Assembly: GCA_030248135.1 (NCBI GenBank)
Contig: JASANC010004977.1
Coordinates: forward strand, 38,116 to 102,115
Source: Theristus sp. LFF4_11
Lineage: Eukaryota > Nematoda > Chromadorea > Monhysterida > Xyalidae
Length of the DNA stretch: 64,000 nt
Direction: 5' to 3'
Shown: positions 1 through 12,900 of the stretch, piece after piece
Position numbering within the stretch: position 1 is the first letter of the stretch
Layout of the letters: the number at the start of each line of letters is the position of its first letter
Position numbers and translations under genes: made by a program
The notes under the pieces: generated by a model
Databases searched by the model: none
What the model was told of the DNA's origin: nothing
What the model saw: only the letters and a program-made list of their open reading frames with translations

Positions 1-1073
1 GATGGAAAAGAAGATTAAAAAACAACATCTTTTCGTGCAAAATAGGCGGAGTGATGTGGAATGGATCTGAGGAAAACTGAACGCCGTGGTTTCGAAATTT
101 TATTGCGTAAGATTCTGATCAGTTTTTCAGTTTTGGTTGATTTCAAATTGCCGCGCAGCTGTGAAGCATTTGCCCCATCATTGTATGCAAATATTTGCAC
201 ATTACAATACGACACGTTCAATAAGAAAGATATAAAATAAAATCTGAATTCCCAAAAAATCCTGTCTGATGATCTCGTCTTTGACTTTTCAGGTGTCCGC
301 CGCGTCCCTGCCTAAACTTAAACCAAGCCTTTTGCAACAAAAGAAAATAAATAAAGGGAAGAAAATAAAAATAAAAATTAAAGTTTGTTTTCATTTTGAT
401 CCCGAGTTCTCAGTTACCTAGTTTTGTCGACCATCAGATTTTTCTCCGGCATTTTAAATTTTTTAATTAAAATTTAAAAAAAAATATTTAACAAAATCGG
501 GATTTTTACTTTTTTTCGAACCCTACTCGACCCCCCGCCAAGAGTCTTTAGTTTGCGAGTTCGAAGTCAGACGTTTTATTTTTGATTTCTTGACGTGTTC
601 GGTTTGTCTTCTGAGAATTGATGTTTTCTTGTTTTGATTTCAGTCGGCATAATTTACACACGTGTGGTGCTTTACAGCGATTGAGCTTAATGAACTGTTT
701 TTCTGCTGATACTGCCAAAAAACCGCTCAACTTTCACTTTTAGCTTCTTCTTGACAATAATATGAATCAATCACAGTTCGCCGTGGAATTTCGATGAACA
801 TAATAAATAAAACGTGTTGGAAACTGATCAAAGTGAAGAACGGAAATCAGTAAGAACCAATTCACGATGTTCGTCGCTTTTTATCGGATCAAATGTTTTT
901 TTGGACATTTGAAACATTCAAATGTTGCAGCAAATTTGCATTTGAGAGCATTTAAGAGCATTTATTTTTCTGTTTCTCCTGTGCACTCCAATCAACCAGA
1001 GGGTCAAGTTTGGTCGGTTTCTTGGTCAGGGGGGGGACACGAAGTTGAGCCGGCCGCATCCGCAATCTTTTGT
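1..1073. other. 3' flank of the oxidase gene
   Basis: AT-rich sequence with no convincing coding exon on either strand. The plus-strand TTTATT at 961-966 reads AATAAA on the minus strand, about 110 nt beyond the stop codon of the oxidase gene, and is the likely poly(A) signal of that gene. Nothing else was recognised. Confidence 0.5.
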
Positions 1074-4000
1074 TCACAATTTCGCCCTGGCCGCGTGCGC
1101 CGCGTGCGCCGCCAGTCGCGCCGCCTCCCTGGCGCACCCATGGAACAGCGTCAGTCCGCTGCCGCCGTGTCCGTAGTTGTGCACCATGTTGCCCGTACGC
1201 CCACTTGCTCCGCCCATCGTCTCCGCCTCCAATCGAATCACCGAGCGAGACGGACGCAGACCGACGCGTCGATCGACGATCGTGGCGCTCTGTCGTGTCG
1301 GACGGCGTGATTTGGCCGTTTTTGTTTGTTTTTCTTTGTTTTTGAGCGAGAATACTCACTGTGATTAGGTCAAGCTATGCACGCGAATATTGACCGGCAC
1401 GTCACGTCACGTCACGTCACGTCACGTCACGTCACGTTACGTCACGTCACGTCATGGCACGTCATGGCACGTCACGTCACGTCACGTCATGTCATGTCAT
1501 GTTCAGTCACGTCATGTCATGCCACACCACGTCACGTCACGTCACGTCACGTCACGTCACATCACGTCACGTAATGTCATGTCATGTTCAGTCACGTCAT
1601 GTCATGTCATGTCACGTCACGTCACGTCACGTCACGTAATGTCATGTCATGTTCAGTCACGTCATGTCATGTCATGTTCAGTAACGTCATGTCATGCCAC
1701 ACCACGTCACGTCACGTCACGTCACGTAATGTCATGTCATGTTCAGTCACGTCATGTCATGTCATGTCACGTCACGTCACGTCACGTCTGTCACGTCACG
1801 CCACATGTTACGTTACGTCACGTCACGTCACGTCACGCCTCAAGTAGGGCCAGGCCAGGTCTTTTTGTTGATTTTGAATAACTGGCCACATCAAGATTGA
1901 AACCAGTTTTTCCTTTCTACGTCTGCACATGCATTCAGTCGCGGAATCTGAAAAAAAAACTGAAAACCTTGAGCGCCGGCAGCAGCCTGGTGACGTCCGT
2001 CCAGATCTGCTCAGCGTCTATCTCCGACCACTGCTCGTTGTAGTCGTGCTCCGTGTGCGTGCCACCGACGACGTGGAAATCGGCGCTAAATAAAATAAAA
2101 TAAAAATAAGATAAAATTAAATAAAAAATTAAAATAAAAATAAAATTATCGGGTTGCAGAGAACGACAAAATTGTAATATTTGCTCAGTCAATTTTGAAA
2201 GTGTTGTCTGTCACCCTTGTCTGGCCTGAGTGGTAGCGCGTTTAGACTCTTGTCTGTGCGTTTGGGGATCGAGCCCCGCCGCAGGGTGTGTAGGCGCCTT
2301 AATGATAGGGAAACTCGATGGGCGCCCTTATTCGACGGCGTCATGTATGTACCCTGGCTAAAAACATCGCCTAAAATCTCCAACAACAACAACAACCAAA
2401 GAAAAAGCCAACTTCGGCAGAACGTATCGATCAACACCGCGGTTCTCGAAAATCGCCCACTGCTTGATTGCGGGCGCGTGCACCCTGAACACCTGGCCTC
2501 TGGTTGCGTAGATCTGGTGATCGTTCAACAAAGTTCTGGCGGCCAGACCGGTGCAGTTCACCACCGTATCATAATTGTCGAACAGCTGAAAAAAACAATA
2601 AATAAAAAGTTTTGAGTTTTTGAAAAAAAATCCGTAATTCATTCTCAGCATTGTTTGGGAAGACTGAAAAATAACGGAAATTTTTGCGAAATTCAATAGT
2701 TTTAGGTTTGTGCTTTGCATGATGTATGACTGAACAGCGGTGCCGTGGAATTTGAGTTCGGCTAGCGATTTGGCTGAATTATTGCCAAATCCACTTTGTT
2801 TAATTCAAAGAAGACATCAATGGGTTTCACAGAAAATTTACCGAAGTCAAGTTGTTCACCTTCCGTTGTTGCACAATACCACCGTTGGCGCGAAATCTGA
2901 ACATGCAAGACTTTTTGCAACAAAAAAACGAACAGCGTTATGATTTTTTGGGCTAGTTGTTAAAGTATTCGTCTGCCAGCTTGTCAAAACATGTTTCCTT
3001 TTTGTTTTTGCTATCCGCCAATAAACCAGTATCCATCCAAACGTTTCATGACTTACTGCTCCAGTAACAGCGGTAAATATCGCTGACTTTCCATCAGGAT
3101 TGTTGTGAAGAACACACCGTGACTGAAAAGTGAAAAAAATGCAACAGCGCTGTCAAACTGTTGTGAAAGTGTGAAAGTTTGAATTCATCTCAAATCAAAA
3201 GTTTTCAAAATGAGTGATTTCACTTGAAATCGGTGCATCTGGTCTGTTGTTGCACCTCTCTGTAAGTCAATTGCGTCAAATGCGGCACAACACCCTCCAA
3301 GTAGGTGGTGTCCTGGAAGAATCACATGAAAATGGTTTTATAAAGGCCCATTCATGCAAGCGCGCGCTGAAGCGCGCTAACGTGCGCTGACGCGCTTCAT
3401 CATGAATGGGTCCGTGAATGTGCATCTGCTACAAAACTGTAGCGCGCTGCTTTTTGCTTCGTGAATGTGTAGCAAAGTGAAGCGCGTCAGCGCGCTTCAG
3501 CGCGCATCAACCTCCATGAATGGCGCTTAAATAAAGTTTTGTTATGCCATCTGAAACTTTGAAGGACAATTTAATCCCAGACGATTTTTAAAAAAAACTT
3601 TGTCCCATACAATTGGATCAGAGTTGTAATTGTAGCCAGAAGTCTTAACGCAGCCGTATTTCATTGGGTCTTCGCGGACCAAATCATCCAGAAACTCATA
3701 CGTTTCACTGGACCATTTTCTGAAATTTGTTTTCGATTTTTAAGCACAGCATTTCTAGTAACCCCTCTTTGAGAGATTATTTCAACAGAAACGCCAAAAA
3801 AAAAGTGGTGTCAGTCCGGTTCTCTGTCCGGTTTGCAAAGGTGGTGGTGCAAAGGTCCCGCGAGGTGTCCCGGAACGAAAAGTAACTCATTAGAAGTGAG
3901 CAGAGAAGCCACGCTCGTCTTGTTTGATGTATTAGCTACTTTTATTTCTGGGACAAGACACACCCACCGAACACGTTTTTATTTACCGGACACGGACCGG

Positions 4001-4794
4001 ATACAACGGACCATTTTTTTTTATTTTGCGTGATTCAAGAAAAACTCAAGCGATGGTGCAATAATACAGTGTAACTGTACATATTGTAACTGATACAACT
4101 GAAACAACCGCTCGTATGTGTCTTCGGCGATTTTTTGTCGTTTTTAAAGCCAAAATTACTGACAATTCAAGTCGTTGATTTCATTATTGGACATTCTCGC
4201 ATCTCAAAAACGAAACCTGATCAGTTCCGTTCGTTTGTCGGGCAAATAGACGGGACGCCAAAAGCCGCCCGCGATGTCGCTGGTGACGTGCGGACTGAAA
4301 CGGTCCGCCAACAATGTCACCTGAAAGATGACAATGAAAAGAAATACCGAAATAACTGTTGTAAATGAAATCGTTTTGGCGATGAGAGAAAAAAAAACAC
4401 TTTCGCGTGTGCCCTTCTTCATGCCAGTTCCTGTGCCATGCCTTTTTATGCCCATTGTCGTGCCATCGCCTTTTTCATGTCAAAAAATGACCGCGATTTG
4501 AAAAAACACAGTTTAGCGGAAGCGGAGTACCACGCTACTCAGCGTGGTACACCGCTCGCCTGCTTTCATTAACCACGGCCTGTTTTGACATGAAAAAGGT
4601 CATGGTACAGACGAGAGTGGGCAGAGAACGGCTCGCGAAGAGATTATTTTTCCGCGTGTTTTGGGTATTTTTTAAACGTTTTTGTAGTTTTGGTCTCTTT
4701 CATGCCAGCAAACCTGTGCGCGCGGCTCCAATTTTTGAATCTGCGTCGCTGTCGACAGACCGTTGATGCCAGCGCCGACAACACAAATCGACAT
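1074..4794 (-). CDS. D-amino acid / D-aspartate oxidase, peroxisomal (9 exons, 340 aa)
   Basis: FAD enzyme that oxidatively deaminates D-amino acids to 2-oxo acids, NH3 and H2O2. Exons in transcript order: 4794-4714, 4320-4217, 3719-3599, 3312-3224, 3122-3057, 2896-2842, 2585-2413, 2085-1968, 1289-1074. They sum to 1023 bp, and all introns are GT..AG with matching phases. The start MSICVVGAGINGLSTA carries the FAD GxGxxG motif. SPHVTSDIAGGFW, VVNCTGLAARTLL, RGQVFRVHAP, GLRPSRSVIRLE and HNYGHGGSG follow in family order. The C-terminus AKL matches a PTS1 signal, so peroxisomal location is inferred. Length is normal for DAAO/DASPO. Human DDO Arg237 appears to be His here (GGTHTEHD), so I do not assign D-Asp specificity. 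Intron 8 holds a pentamer array and intron 7 a SINE. Confidence 0.93.
1400..1842. repeat. Pentanucleotide array GTCAC/GTCAT in an oxidase intron
   Basis: About 440 bp of five-base units, mostly GTCAC and GTCAT with occasional GTAAT and TTCAG variants. Blocks of variants recur as higher-order units of roughly 75-100 bp. It lies wholly in the last intron (1290-1967) of the D-amino acid oxidase gene. Because 5 is not a multiple of 3 and the unit lacks stops, all frames look open here; these reading frames are not genes. Confidence 0.95.
2210..2405 (+). mobile_element. tRNA-derived SINE, copy 1
   Basis: The head resembles a tRNA: a box A-like TGGCCTGAGTGGTAGCGCG and a box B-like GGGATCGAGCCCC. 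A shared body with AACTCGATGGGCGCCC and CCTGGCTAAAAACATCGCC follows, and the copy ends in an AAC-rich tail. Related copies lie near 9392, 28243 and 50530. It sits in intron 7 of the oxidase gene, just short of the exon 7 donor. Confidence 0.75.
3341..3532. mobile_element. GCGC-rich palindromic MITE (family I)
   Basis: Terminal inverted repeats built from GCCCATTCATG and CATGAATGGCGC, each followed by alternating GCGCGCTGAAGCGCGC motifs that pair across the element. It lies in intron 3 of the oxidase gene. CpG and GCGC density is far above the surrounding AT-rich sequence. Confidence 0.65.
3809..4020. mobile_element. Diverged family C MITE (GTCCGGT-type ends)
   Basis: Contains GGTGTCAGTCCGGTTCTC near the left end and ACACGGACCGG near the right, with GTGTCCC-type motifs between. 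This matches the better-preserved copies near 16632, 31254, 36748 and 39255. It lies in intron 2 of the oxidase gene. Confidence 0.45.
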
Positions 4795-6907
4795 TTTCCG
4801 GTTTTTTTTTGCTTTCAAAAGAGCAGCAGTTTTTCTGATTTTTTTTCAGTCAGCTCTCTAAATAATGTCTTTTCTAGTGTTGTATGGTGCGTTTTTTTAA
4901 CCGTTACAATTCAACCGACCTATTTTCATAGAGTGTGCAGAAGATCATTTTATTGGGCTATTAACGGTTTATGCTGGTTTATTGTGGCTTTCAGCAACCA
5001 ACCAACTCGGTTTTTTTCATAAACATCACGAAATTACAGTTTAACGCACACCTTTTGCAAACGGTCATCAAAATTATCTCCTGCTCTGCTTTTCTCATTC
5101 ATAGTCGCCTTTTTTTCTCAATCGTTAAAAAGACTGTCGACGTGTGAAAAGGTGTGTATCTGGTGGCTTTTACTTTTTTTATTAAAAACAACACCTTCAA
5201 CATTAGTCAACAACTGGCACGTACATACCGTGAAGTCTTGCATATAAGGTCTATATAAATTTGATATATAAATTTGTATAAATATACACATATATAAATT
5301 TATATATATAAATTTGAAAATTAAAAATTTCTGAAAAAATTGGAATTTTGTGTGACGACCTAATAAGTAGGAGGAGGTCTTATAAAGCAAAGATTAGAAA
5401 GTCCGGCCGTTATAAGCGGGTTGGGATTTGACCAAGTCAAAATTTTGAATTGTTTGGTTTCCCGCCGTGTGACAGTCCGCCCACTTTTGGGTGGGGGTCT
5501 TATAAGTGGGAGGAACCTTATATGCAAGACTTTACGGTATGTTTAACTGACAATTGTGGTGGCAACTTCCGAATAAACCCCAAGTTTTGATTGGCATTCA
5601 CCGCTTCACACATAAGTTCAGCACACATCTGAAAGGGTGCAAATAAAATGCGATACAGCAAGCAGCTTCTTGTTTCATTTTACAATGCGAACTATTTGAA
5701 AACTATTGACCAACAGATTTTATTGTCCACGCTGGAATATTGCTGACGGTTTCTGTCCATAGAGTTTCCCTATGCAATAAATACAACCAGATTTATTGCA
5801 CAATAAAGGATTAAACGAAACTGGCGGCGCAATATGTGACAATCGAAATGCACCTTTTGTGCTACAGCTCAACAAATATTTGGCCGAATTTGAACGGATC
5901 GCACTGATTGGTCCGTAGATTCCGCCCGAGCTTCGATGGCCAATAAACGTGACGACATGTAAAAACTATACTCGATGCTTGTATGTTTGAATCGTGAAAA
6001 TCTCGGTTTGTGAAAAATGCCAAAAATAAAACCAAAGAATTATGATATTATTACACCACCAACGTGTGGGACTTTCGGTTCACAATATAACGTCCACGTG
6101 TGCGTGTTGTAAACATATTTTTCTCAGTGCGGTAGTTCAGAACAACGGAGCGAACTCCTATGTTTGCGTTTGCCACTGAAAATTTCAGCTTATACACGCA
6201 GCTTTTTACGGCTTCACGTTAGCAATAGGGGTACGAAGCAAGAATGCAAAAACCGTGGCGTACCGAAAAATGATGCTTTAGAGTTATTGGCTTATGGGCA
6301 GTCGCTATTTCTCATATGGCATTATTTTACACAAGCAGAACAAAGACACAGCAATAAAAAAACAACAACAAGCACAACCAAACGAACCGGGTGAATTTGC
6401 GTAGCAATGGAACAATGCTACAAAACCATTAGTGTATTTCGTTTATTGTTTCCGTTCAAGGCAGTCGTGTTGTTGTCATAATTATTGCTCTTTTTTCGGG
6501 CATTTTACCCTCGGAACTTTACTTTTACAAACGCAGTGTGATCCATTTTGTTTTTGAGTTCTTTGATGAACGCAAAAGAGAAGAAAGAAAAATGTTTTGC
6601 CTGAAGAAATGTTCTTCTGGAAAAAGTTTGACACTTTTTTTGAACACAACCATCATTCATGGTCGTTATTGCTGAATGACTGACTCAGCAAGGACGAATC
6701 ATTTGTTTTGTGTTCAGCGGCTGGAAAACGGATTGTTTTTTTTTCAAATTTGTTTGTTACGGATTGGAAATGTTCACAGCGACATTTTTACACAATTGCA
6801 CAGCCAACTTTTTGTGTTTTTTAAGTACAGTAGATTTTCTTGTTTATCCACCTTCACACAGACGTTTTTTCAAAACAATATCCATTATTTGAAAAAAAAT
6901 ACTTCCA
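4795..6907. other. Divergent intergenic region between oxidase and kinesin genes
   Basis: Both genes start at the edges of this 2.1-kb stretch and are transcribed away from each other, so their promoters should lie here. Apart from one family A MITE (5226-5539) I see only AT-rich sequence with T and A runs. No core promoter could be assigned with confidence. Confidence 0.5.
5226..5539. mobile_element. Family A MITE, copy 1
   Basis: Starts TACCGTGAAGTCTTGCAT and ends with the inverted form ATGCAAGACTTTACGGTA. The interior repeats GTGGGAGGA..CTTATAA motifs. Copies with the same ends lie at 33529-33800 and 35256-35568. The element is bounded by TA and has no coding capacity. Confidence 0.85.
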
Positions 6908-9900
6908 ATGGAACAACAGCGAACCAATAACTTAACGGTGGCGATTCGTATACGACCGGACGTGGGCCAAAATGAGGACAATGGGTGAGTATTGTAGTGT
7001 TGTTTAAACGTGTCGCGCCGAAATGACGTCATGTGCTCTGAAACCTGCGCTTTTTATGCAGAGCAAACCGGACTTTTAGTTTCGCTGATCCCTTCACATG
7101 AAAAAATTACATGTGGAATGGTGTGGACAAGCAATAGTTCTGGTATCTGTCTGAACCATACTTGGCAGGACCAATGGACGTTTTTCAATGCAAATGACGT
7201 CATTTCGACATGACACGTTTAGGTAAATTTATGTAGTACATATTTGATGTCCAAAAATTTCAAACACTTTTTTCGTTGACATCTACACTTTGAATTTATG
7301 AAGTTTTTCGCTGTGTTTTTTTCAAAAAAAGAAAACTTTAGGTCGAACATTAGTGATTCGCCATCTAGTCGCGTCGTCAAAGTGATCGATGGACACAAGA
7401 TTCAGATATCCGATTCAAAAGTGAGCAATGGTCAATGCTAATGCTCATGCCAGTAAAGAAACAAATGTTGGCTGCTCATTGGAAGCTGATTGGTCGCTGA
7501 TTTGATGTCAATTGGTTATTGATTGCTTATTGGTTGCCGATTAGCATTTTGACTGCTGAATGGTAAATTGATTGGTGGCTGATGGTTATGTTGCAGATCA
7601 GCTGGTGATAGGCTGCTGATTGGTTGGTGATTTGTTTTTGAGTTTGTTACAGTTTCGTTGTTGCTGATTGACTGCTGATTTGTTGGGGTTGGTAAGCTAC
7701 CTAAAAACTTCACAGTTAATCATCAGTTGATTTTTGAGAGCAGAAACATTCGATTTCTGCAGTACATTATATTTTTTCAGCATTCCACAATGTACACACA
7801 TCGGTTCTACAGTAGAACGTTTCCGTTTGATCAGTGCTTCGAAGAGGATGCTACACAAGAACAGGTTGAGGAAGCGTTTCAATCTTTATGTGGCAATTCG
7901 AAATAGCCGAAGTGACCCGGCCCGCTTCGGGGACTCGGATCACGTTACCAATTTTGAATTCCCGCGTCATGCATGAAACTGTTTACCTTACCTACAGTGT
8001 GTGCGTGTTGAGTCTCGGAACGAAAATATAAAAGACAATATACAGGGTGTCCCAGCTAGATGTACAACATTTGTTTTTGAATGGGGTTGACAAATTTTGT
8101 AATTTTTTGGTTGGAAAGGGGTTGTAAAAAAGAAAATGGGGGGGGGGGGGGGGGGGGGGGGGTATAGGTGTTATTTTTGTGTGTGTGGTGTGTGTTTTTT
8201 TTTTTGCGTTTTTTTTTTTTTTTTGTTTTTTTGTTAGTGTGGTGGGATTTTTTTAAAGTAAAAAAATACTGTATTCACAAAACCGGCACGCTAAAAAGGT
8301 GTTCAAAACAAATGTAGTGCCTGCCTGGTATCCTGTCTACCTGAATGCTTGCACAGCTTGCCGTGTCGTAGTTTGATGTCGAACAGATTTCGTTCTTAAT
8401 AGGCATCGATTGTTTAACAAAGAATTCGAATTCAGCACAGTTCCGCAACAGGAATCAATAAATCACAAAACCAATAACTAAAACCAACAAACAAGCCAAT
8501 GACAAAACCAATAACCAAATGAAATTCTTGACACCCAAATGCGCAGGTATTCGCTTCGCTTGGCGTGATGGCTCTTGATTGCTTCCAAAAGCAACGCCGG
8601 CATTCCGCGGTGATCGCGTACGGGCAGACGGGCAGTGGCAAGACGTTCACCATGGTTGGCTCCGAGGTTTGTGGCTTGTGGCTTTTCCATTGTCCACGCA
8701 GTGTCTGTGGTCACCGACCAATCAGCTACATGTCGAAGTATCTATAAACTGTAGATGTTGTTCTTGATAATACATCAACAACAATAAAATTCAGATGAAT
8801 CCCGGACTGATCCCGCGCATCTGCGCTCATCTGCTGCCAGCCAGCAACGACGGAATCTGCTGCGAATGCAGGTTTGGCGAATGGTTTCAATGTTGGGAGA
8901 AACCTCCCGGAGTTAAAGTTTATTGTTCAAGGCACAAAGTTCAAAAGGTTGACTTGTTGACAAATCACTTGACTCTACTGAACTTTTCTTACAGTCTCTA
9001 AATTATTAGCAATGAGTTGATTGGTGGGTGATCGCGTGTGATGCACGCATTCTGTGCAATCCAAACTCCGCCTCCACAGCAATGCCTGCACCTGATCACC
9101 AACCAATCAGCTGGTTGCCTATAAATTAGAGTTCGACAGCAGCTGTATTCAATTTTCGTGTATTGCAGTTTCTACGAGATCTACAACGAACGAGTGGTCG
9201 ATTTACTGATGGAGAAACCGACGCAACGGCGAGTCCGTCAGCATCCACGGCATGGCCCCTACGTTCATGGTTGGTTGGAGCCGGGAAACAAAAAAATTTT
9301 AGACGGAACTATTTCCAGTGTCTTTATTTTATTGAAAGGTGTCATGTCATACAGGAAATTCGGCCGAAAAACTAAAAAAAAACATTCTCACCTCGTTGCC
9401 TGAATGGTAGCGCGTTAGACTCTTGTGTCGTGTGATCGAGCCCCGCCGAGGGGTGTATAGGCACTTAATGACAGAGAAAACTCGATGGGCACCCTACTCG
9501 ACGGCGTTCTGTACGCTTCTCTGGGTTCGCCCTGGCTGAAAACATCGCCTAAACGTCCAACGAACAAACGAAACCAAGACTGAACGAACAAAACAAAAAC
9601 TCGCTCACTGAACGAACGCAATATTCACTGGCCAAGTCCTCAGTTGTTTCCAACTCACCTTTCTTGTGCTTTTTGTCATCCAATTTTTGCTGCGCAGAGC
9701 TGACCAGAGTGCGTCTGGACTCGGTCGACGTCGTGCAGCGGCTGGTCGGAACGGCGCGTCGTCTGCGCAGCACTTCCGCAACGGAGGCGCATCACGCCAG
9801 CAGTCGATCGCACGCGGTGCTCGCCGTCACGGCACCGCGCGGCAACGCACTGCATCTGGTCGATTTGGCTGGCAGGTGAAAACGTTTGGGTCTCCGAATT

Positions 9901-12900
9901 ACATGCTGTTCATACAGTTTTCTCGGAGTTTCCTGCTTTTGTCGCGAAATAAAATGGATGGATGGAACAAGTTTCGCTTTTTGCGGTTTCGCCAGGTGGA
10001 CGCATATAACCGCGCATCGTTTTTTTTGAAGGCCCGTTCATACTGACATATTTTGACGTACGCCTGTAAGAATGGTATGACCTATTTTTTTTAAACGTGT
10101 CCCACTGAAATGACGTCATGTGCCGCAAAACATGCGCTTGCCGTTCACAGCAAACTTTTAGCCGATTTTCTTCCCGTAAACAAATGGCGAATGTCGAATC
10201 AGTCACACCAAACTGAAATTTTAGTGCGTGTACTTTGACAAACGGGCGTTTTTAAAGCAAATGACGTCATTTTAGTTTGGACACATTTGAATAAATCCGT
10301 AATAGTATGCTATTAAAATACAAGACCTGACGTGACGTGTCGTGCCGTATACGCATACGTCAGTATGAACGGGTCTTAACCCAATACACCCGTTGTATTT
10401 TGCTCAAAAAGGGCGACAGGTTTGAAGGAACATTATTGTTAGGTGTGCTGGAACGCGCAAATTTGGCCTCAATATAAAGAAATATTGCCACTTTGGGACA
10501 AACCTGTCGCACTTGGCCACCATTTGGTGGACTAGCTTCATTGCGATAAACTTAGCATTTGGTGAACTTGCTACCGTTTGGTGAACTGCCATCACCAAGG
10601 GAATATTTCTTTCATAATTTGAATCAACTGAGTTCTTGAAATAAAATCGCAGTGAAAAGCCGCACGTAAACGCGAGCAAGGAGCAGGTGCGCGAGACGGC
10701 GCATATCAATCGGTCGCTCGCTACACTCGGCAGTGTCATCCTCTCATTGAGTAAGCAAATTATAGGCTGGTTATTGAAAGCTGGTTGTTGTTGTTTTTTT
10801 GGAAAATGTCTTTTTATTGTTTGTATTGTAAAATTCATGATCATCAATTCATTATTATCAATTCTTGATGAAACTGAAACTCTCGGCTAGAAATTTTGTT
10901 TCTGACTGTTCTGCTGGCTGTGAACGTTTCGTGTGCACTTTTTTCTGTAACTTTCCGATTATTTTGTAGGTGCCCGCAGTCAGCTTCGACTCGGCAGTGG
11001 AACAGCGAAATTCATTCCATACAGGTTGGCTTCAATGTTGATCCAGTTTGCTCAACCCCCTCTGTGCCCCTTTTTCGTCGGCTGAACAGGGGGTTCAACG
11101 TTGTTGATACAAAAAATTGAAAGCAAATATTAGTGTTGAACTTGTTTTCTGAAACTTTATCTCGAAACAGACAACCTTTCAGGATAAAAGGTATATCGTG
11201 TTTTTTTTAAAGAATGGCAATAAAGTTGCCCTTGATTTTCAGGAACTCGATGTTGACTTGGCTGCTAAAGGACAGTCTCGGCGGGAGTTCACGCACGATC
11301 ATGATTGGAAGTGAGTGTTTTCTTGTTCAAAAAGAACTGTTTCTTATTTCAATAGCAGTATTTTTGTGTTTCTCTTTCTTTTTTGTGGCTTCGTTTCCGG
11401 TCGATTCTTATAGCCAGTTTTGCTCTGTTTATATTTCTTCCCTTTTTGTGCCACAAGCCATTTGGTGGACGTTTTGGTGGTTGATGAAGGTTAGTTTTTT
11501 GTTTTGTGATTGATGATTGTGAATTGATATTGTGATTCTTATAGTTTTTTCGTTACTCCGGGCCATTTGGGTTTCAAGAACAAACGCCAAAACGTACATA
11601 TCTGATATAATGAGACCACCCACTTCGCGCGGCAAACTATCCGACTGAAAAAGTTCTCGCTGCGAAAAGCGAAGCGCTAGCGCTGTGTTATTTCCGTTTT
11701 TTATCCAAAAAGCGATACATTTTCGACGTTTCGCCCGATCAAAAACCAACATTTTGGTTCTATAAGACGCACGCAACACGCGCTCAAGCAGAAACGGAAC
11801 TACACCACCAAACTTGCGCTTGCTCCTGTCTTGCTGCCAGCTTAAAAAGAAAGTGTATGCGTGTGGTGAGTGATTGTGTGCCTCCAAGATACTACTATAT
11901 TCTTGCTTATTCCTTTTGTTTTGATGTGATGAACCAGCAGTCACTAGACACAGACAGCCCACCAAAACATTTGAAGACCAATACATAAAAATGTATTGCA
12001 GACAGCCGGGGAGAGAGAAACCGTTTGCTTTTATTGTGATTGTCGCTATTGAAAGCGCCACTCTGCCCATAAGGCCTGTGTTGCTTCAGTTTTCGCCGTG
12101 TCTTGTCTTGTTGCGTTTTGAACCTTACCAGACAGTTTCTGGCTTTGTTGGCGTGTTGTTGTGCTTTGTTTAGAGCGCCCGCGCGTTCGCGCACACGGCA
12201 CTTCGGCAAAGCTGATTTGTTATGCGTAACAAGCTGTGAACTTGTGAATGTGCGGTTTGAGAAATGGCCGGTGCTGCAGGCAGTTTGAAAAGTTTGAAAT
12301 TTGGTTTTTTTAATTGTGTCCAAGTTCAGCTTGAAAGTTTTCTGTGGTAGTTTTTTGAACTTTTCTGTGTTTTCCGTATTTGTTTGTGAAATTTCTTTGC
12401 AACTGAAATGGCATGAAACTTTGCGCACATACAGTACGGCCGAATAAATGAGGCAGTCCATCAAGACGGGATCAGTCGCAGACTAGGAGTTGTCTTTTTC
12501 AAAAATGCCAACATAATTCCCAATCATGCGTGCAAGGGAGAAAGAATGTACAGAATAGCGCGGATAATCCATTAGTTTTCAAAAACACGTCAAATTTGGC
12601 ACGCAATTTGGTTTCTGAACATCTTTTTTCGTTTATTCAAAATTCGCGCGCTCCTTGAGCCCTGAAAAAAGCTGCCATGTTTAATCGGCCATACCGTACC
12701 AATCAAACGTCAGTGCCAAGCGGATAAAAAGTTCATTTTCTTCATTTTTGAAAATAAAAAAAAACTTGAGAACGAAAAACCACTTGATATCTCTTTTTTT
12801 TACATTGTTTCTGTGTTTCTTTTTTTCTAATAAATTTGTCGTAAAACTTTAGCGACCCTTAAAACTTCCGTGTGGTCTACAAGTGGTACAAGCAGGTTGT

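Noticed and set aside
1400..1842. CRISPR-like array
   Set aside because: Units are 5 bp with no spacers and the window is animal DNA.
1377..1881. Open frames of His/Val/Thr/Ser repeats
   Set aside because: Product of the GTCAC/GTCAT array within an oxidase intron.
11429..12464. Minus-strand ORFs of 185-213 codons in kinesin intron 10
   Set aside because: Composition is random, they overlap a family B element, and no splice or domain support was found.
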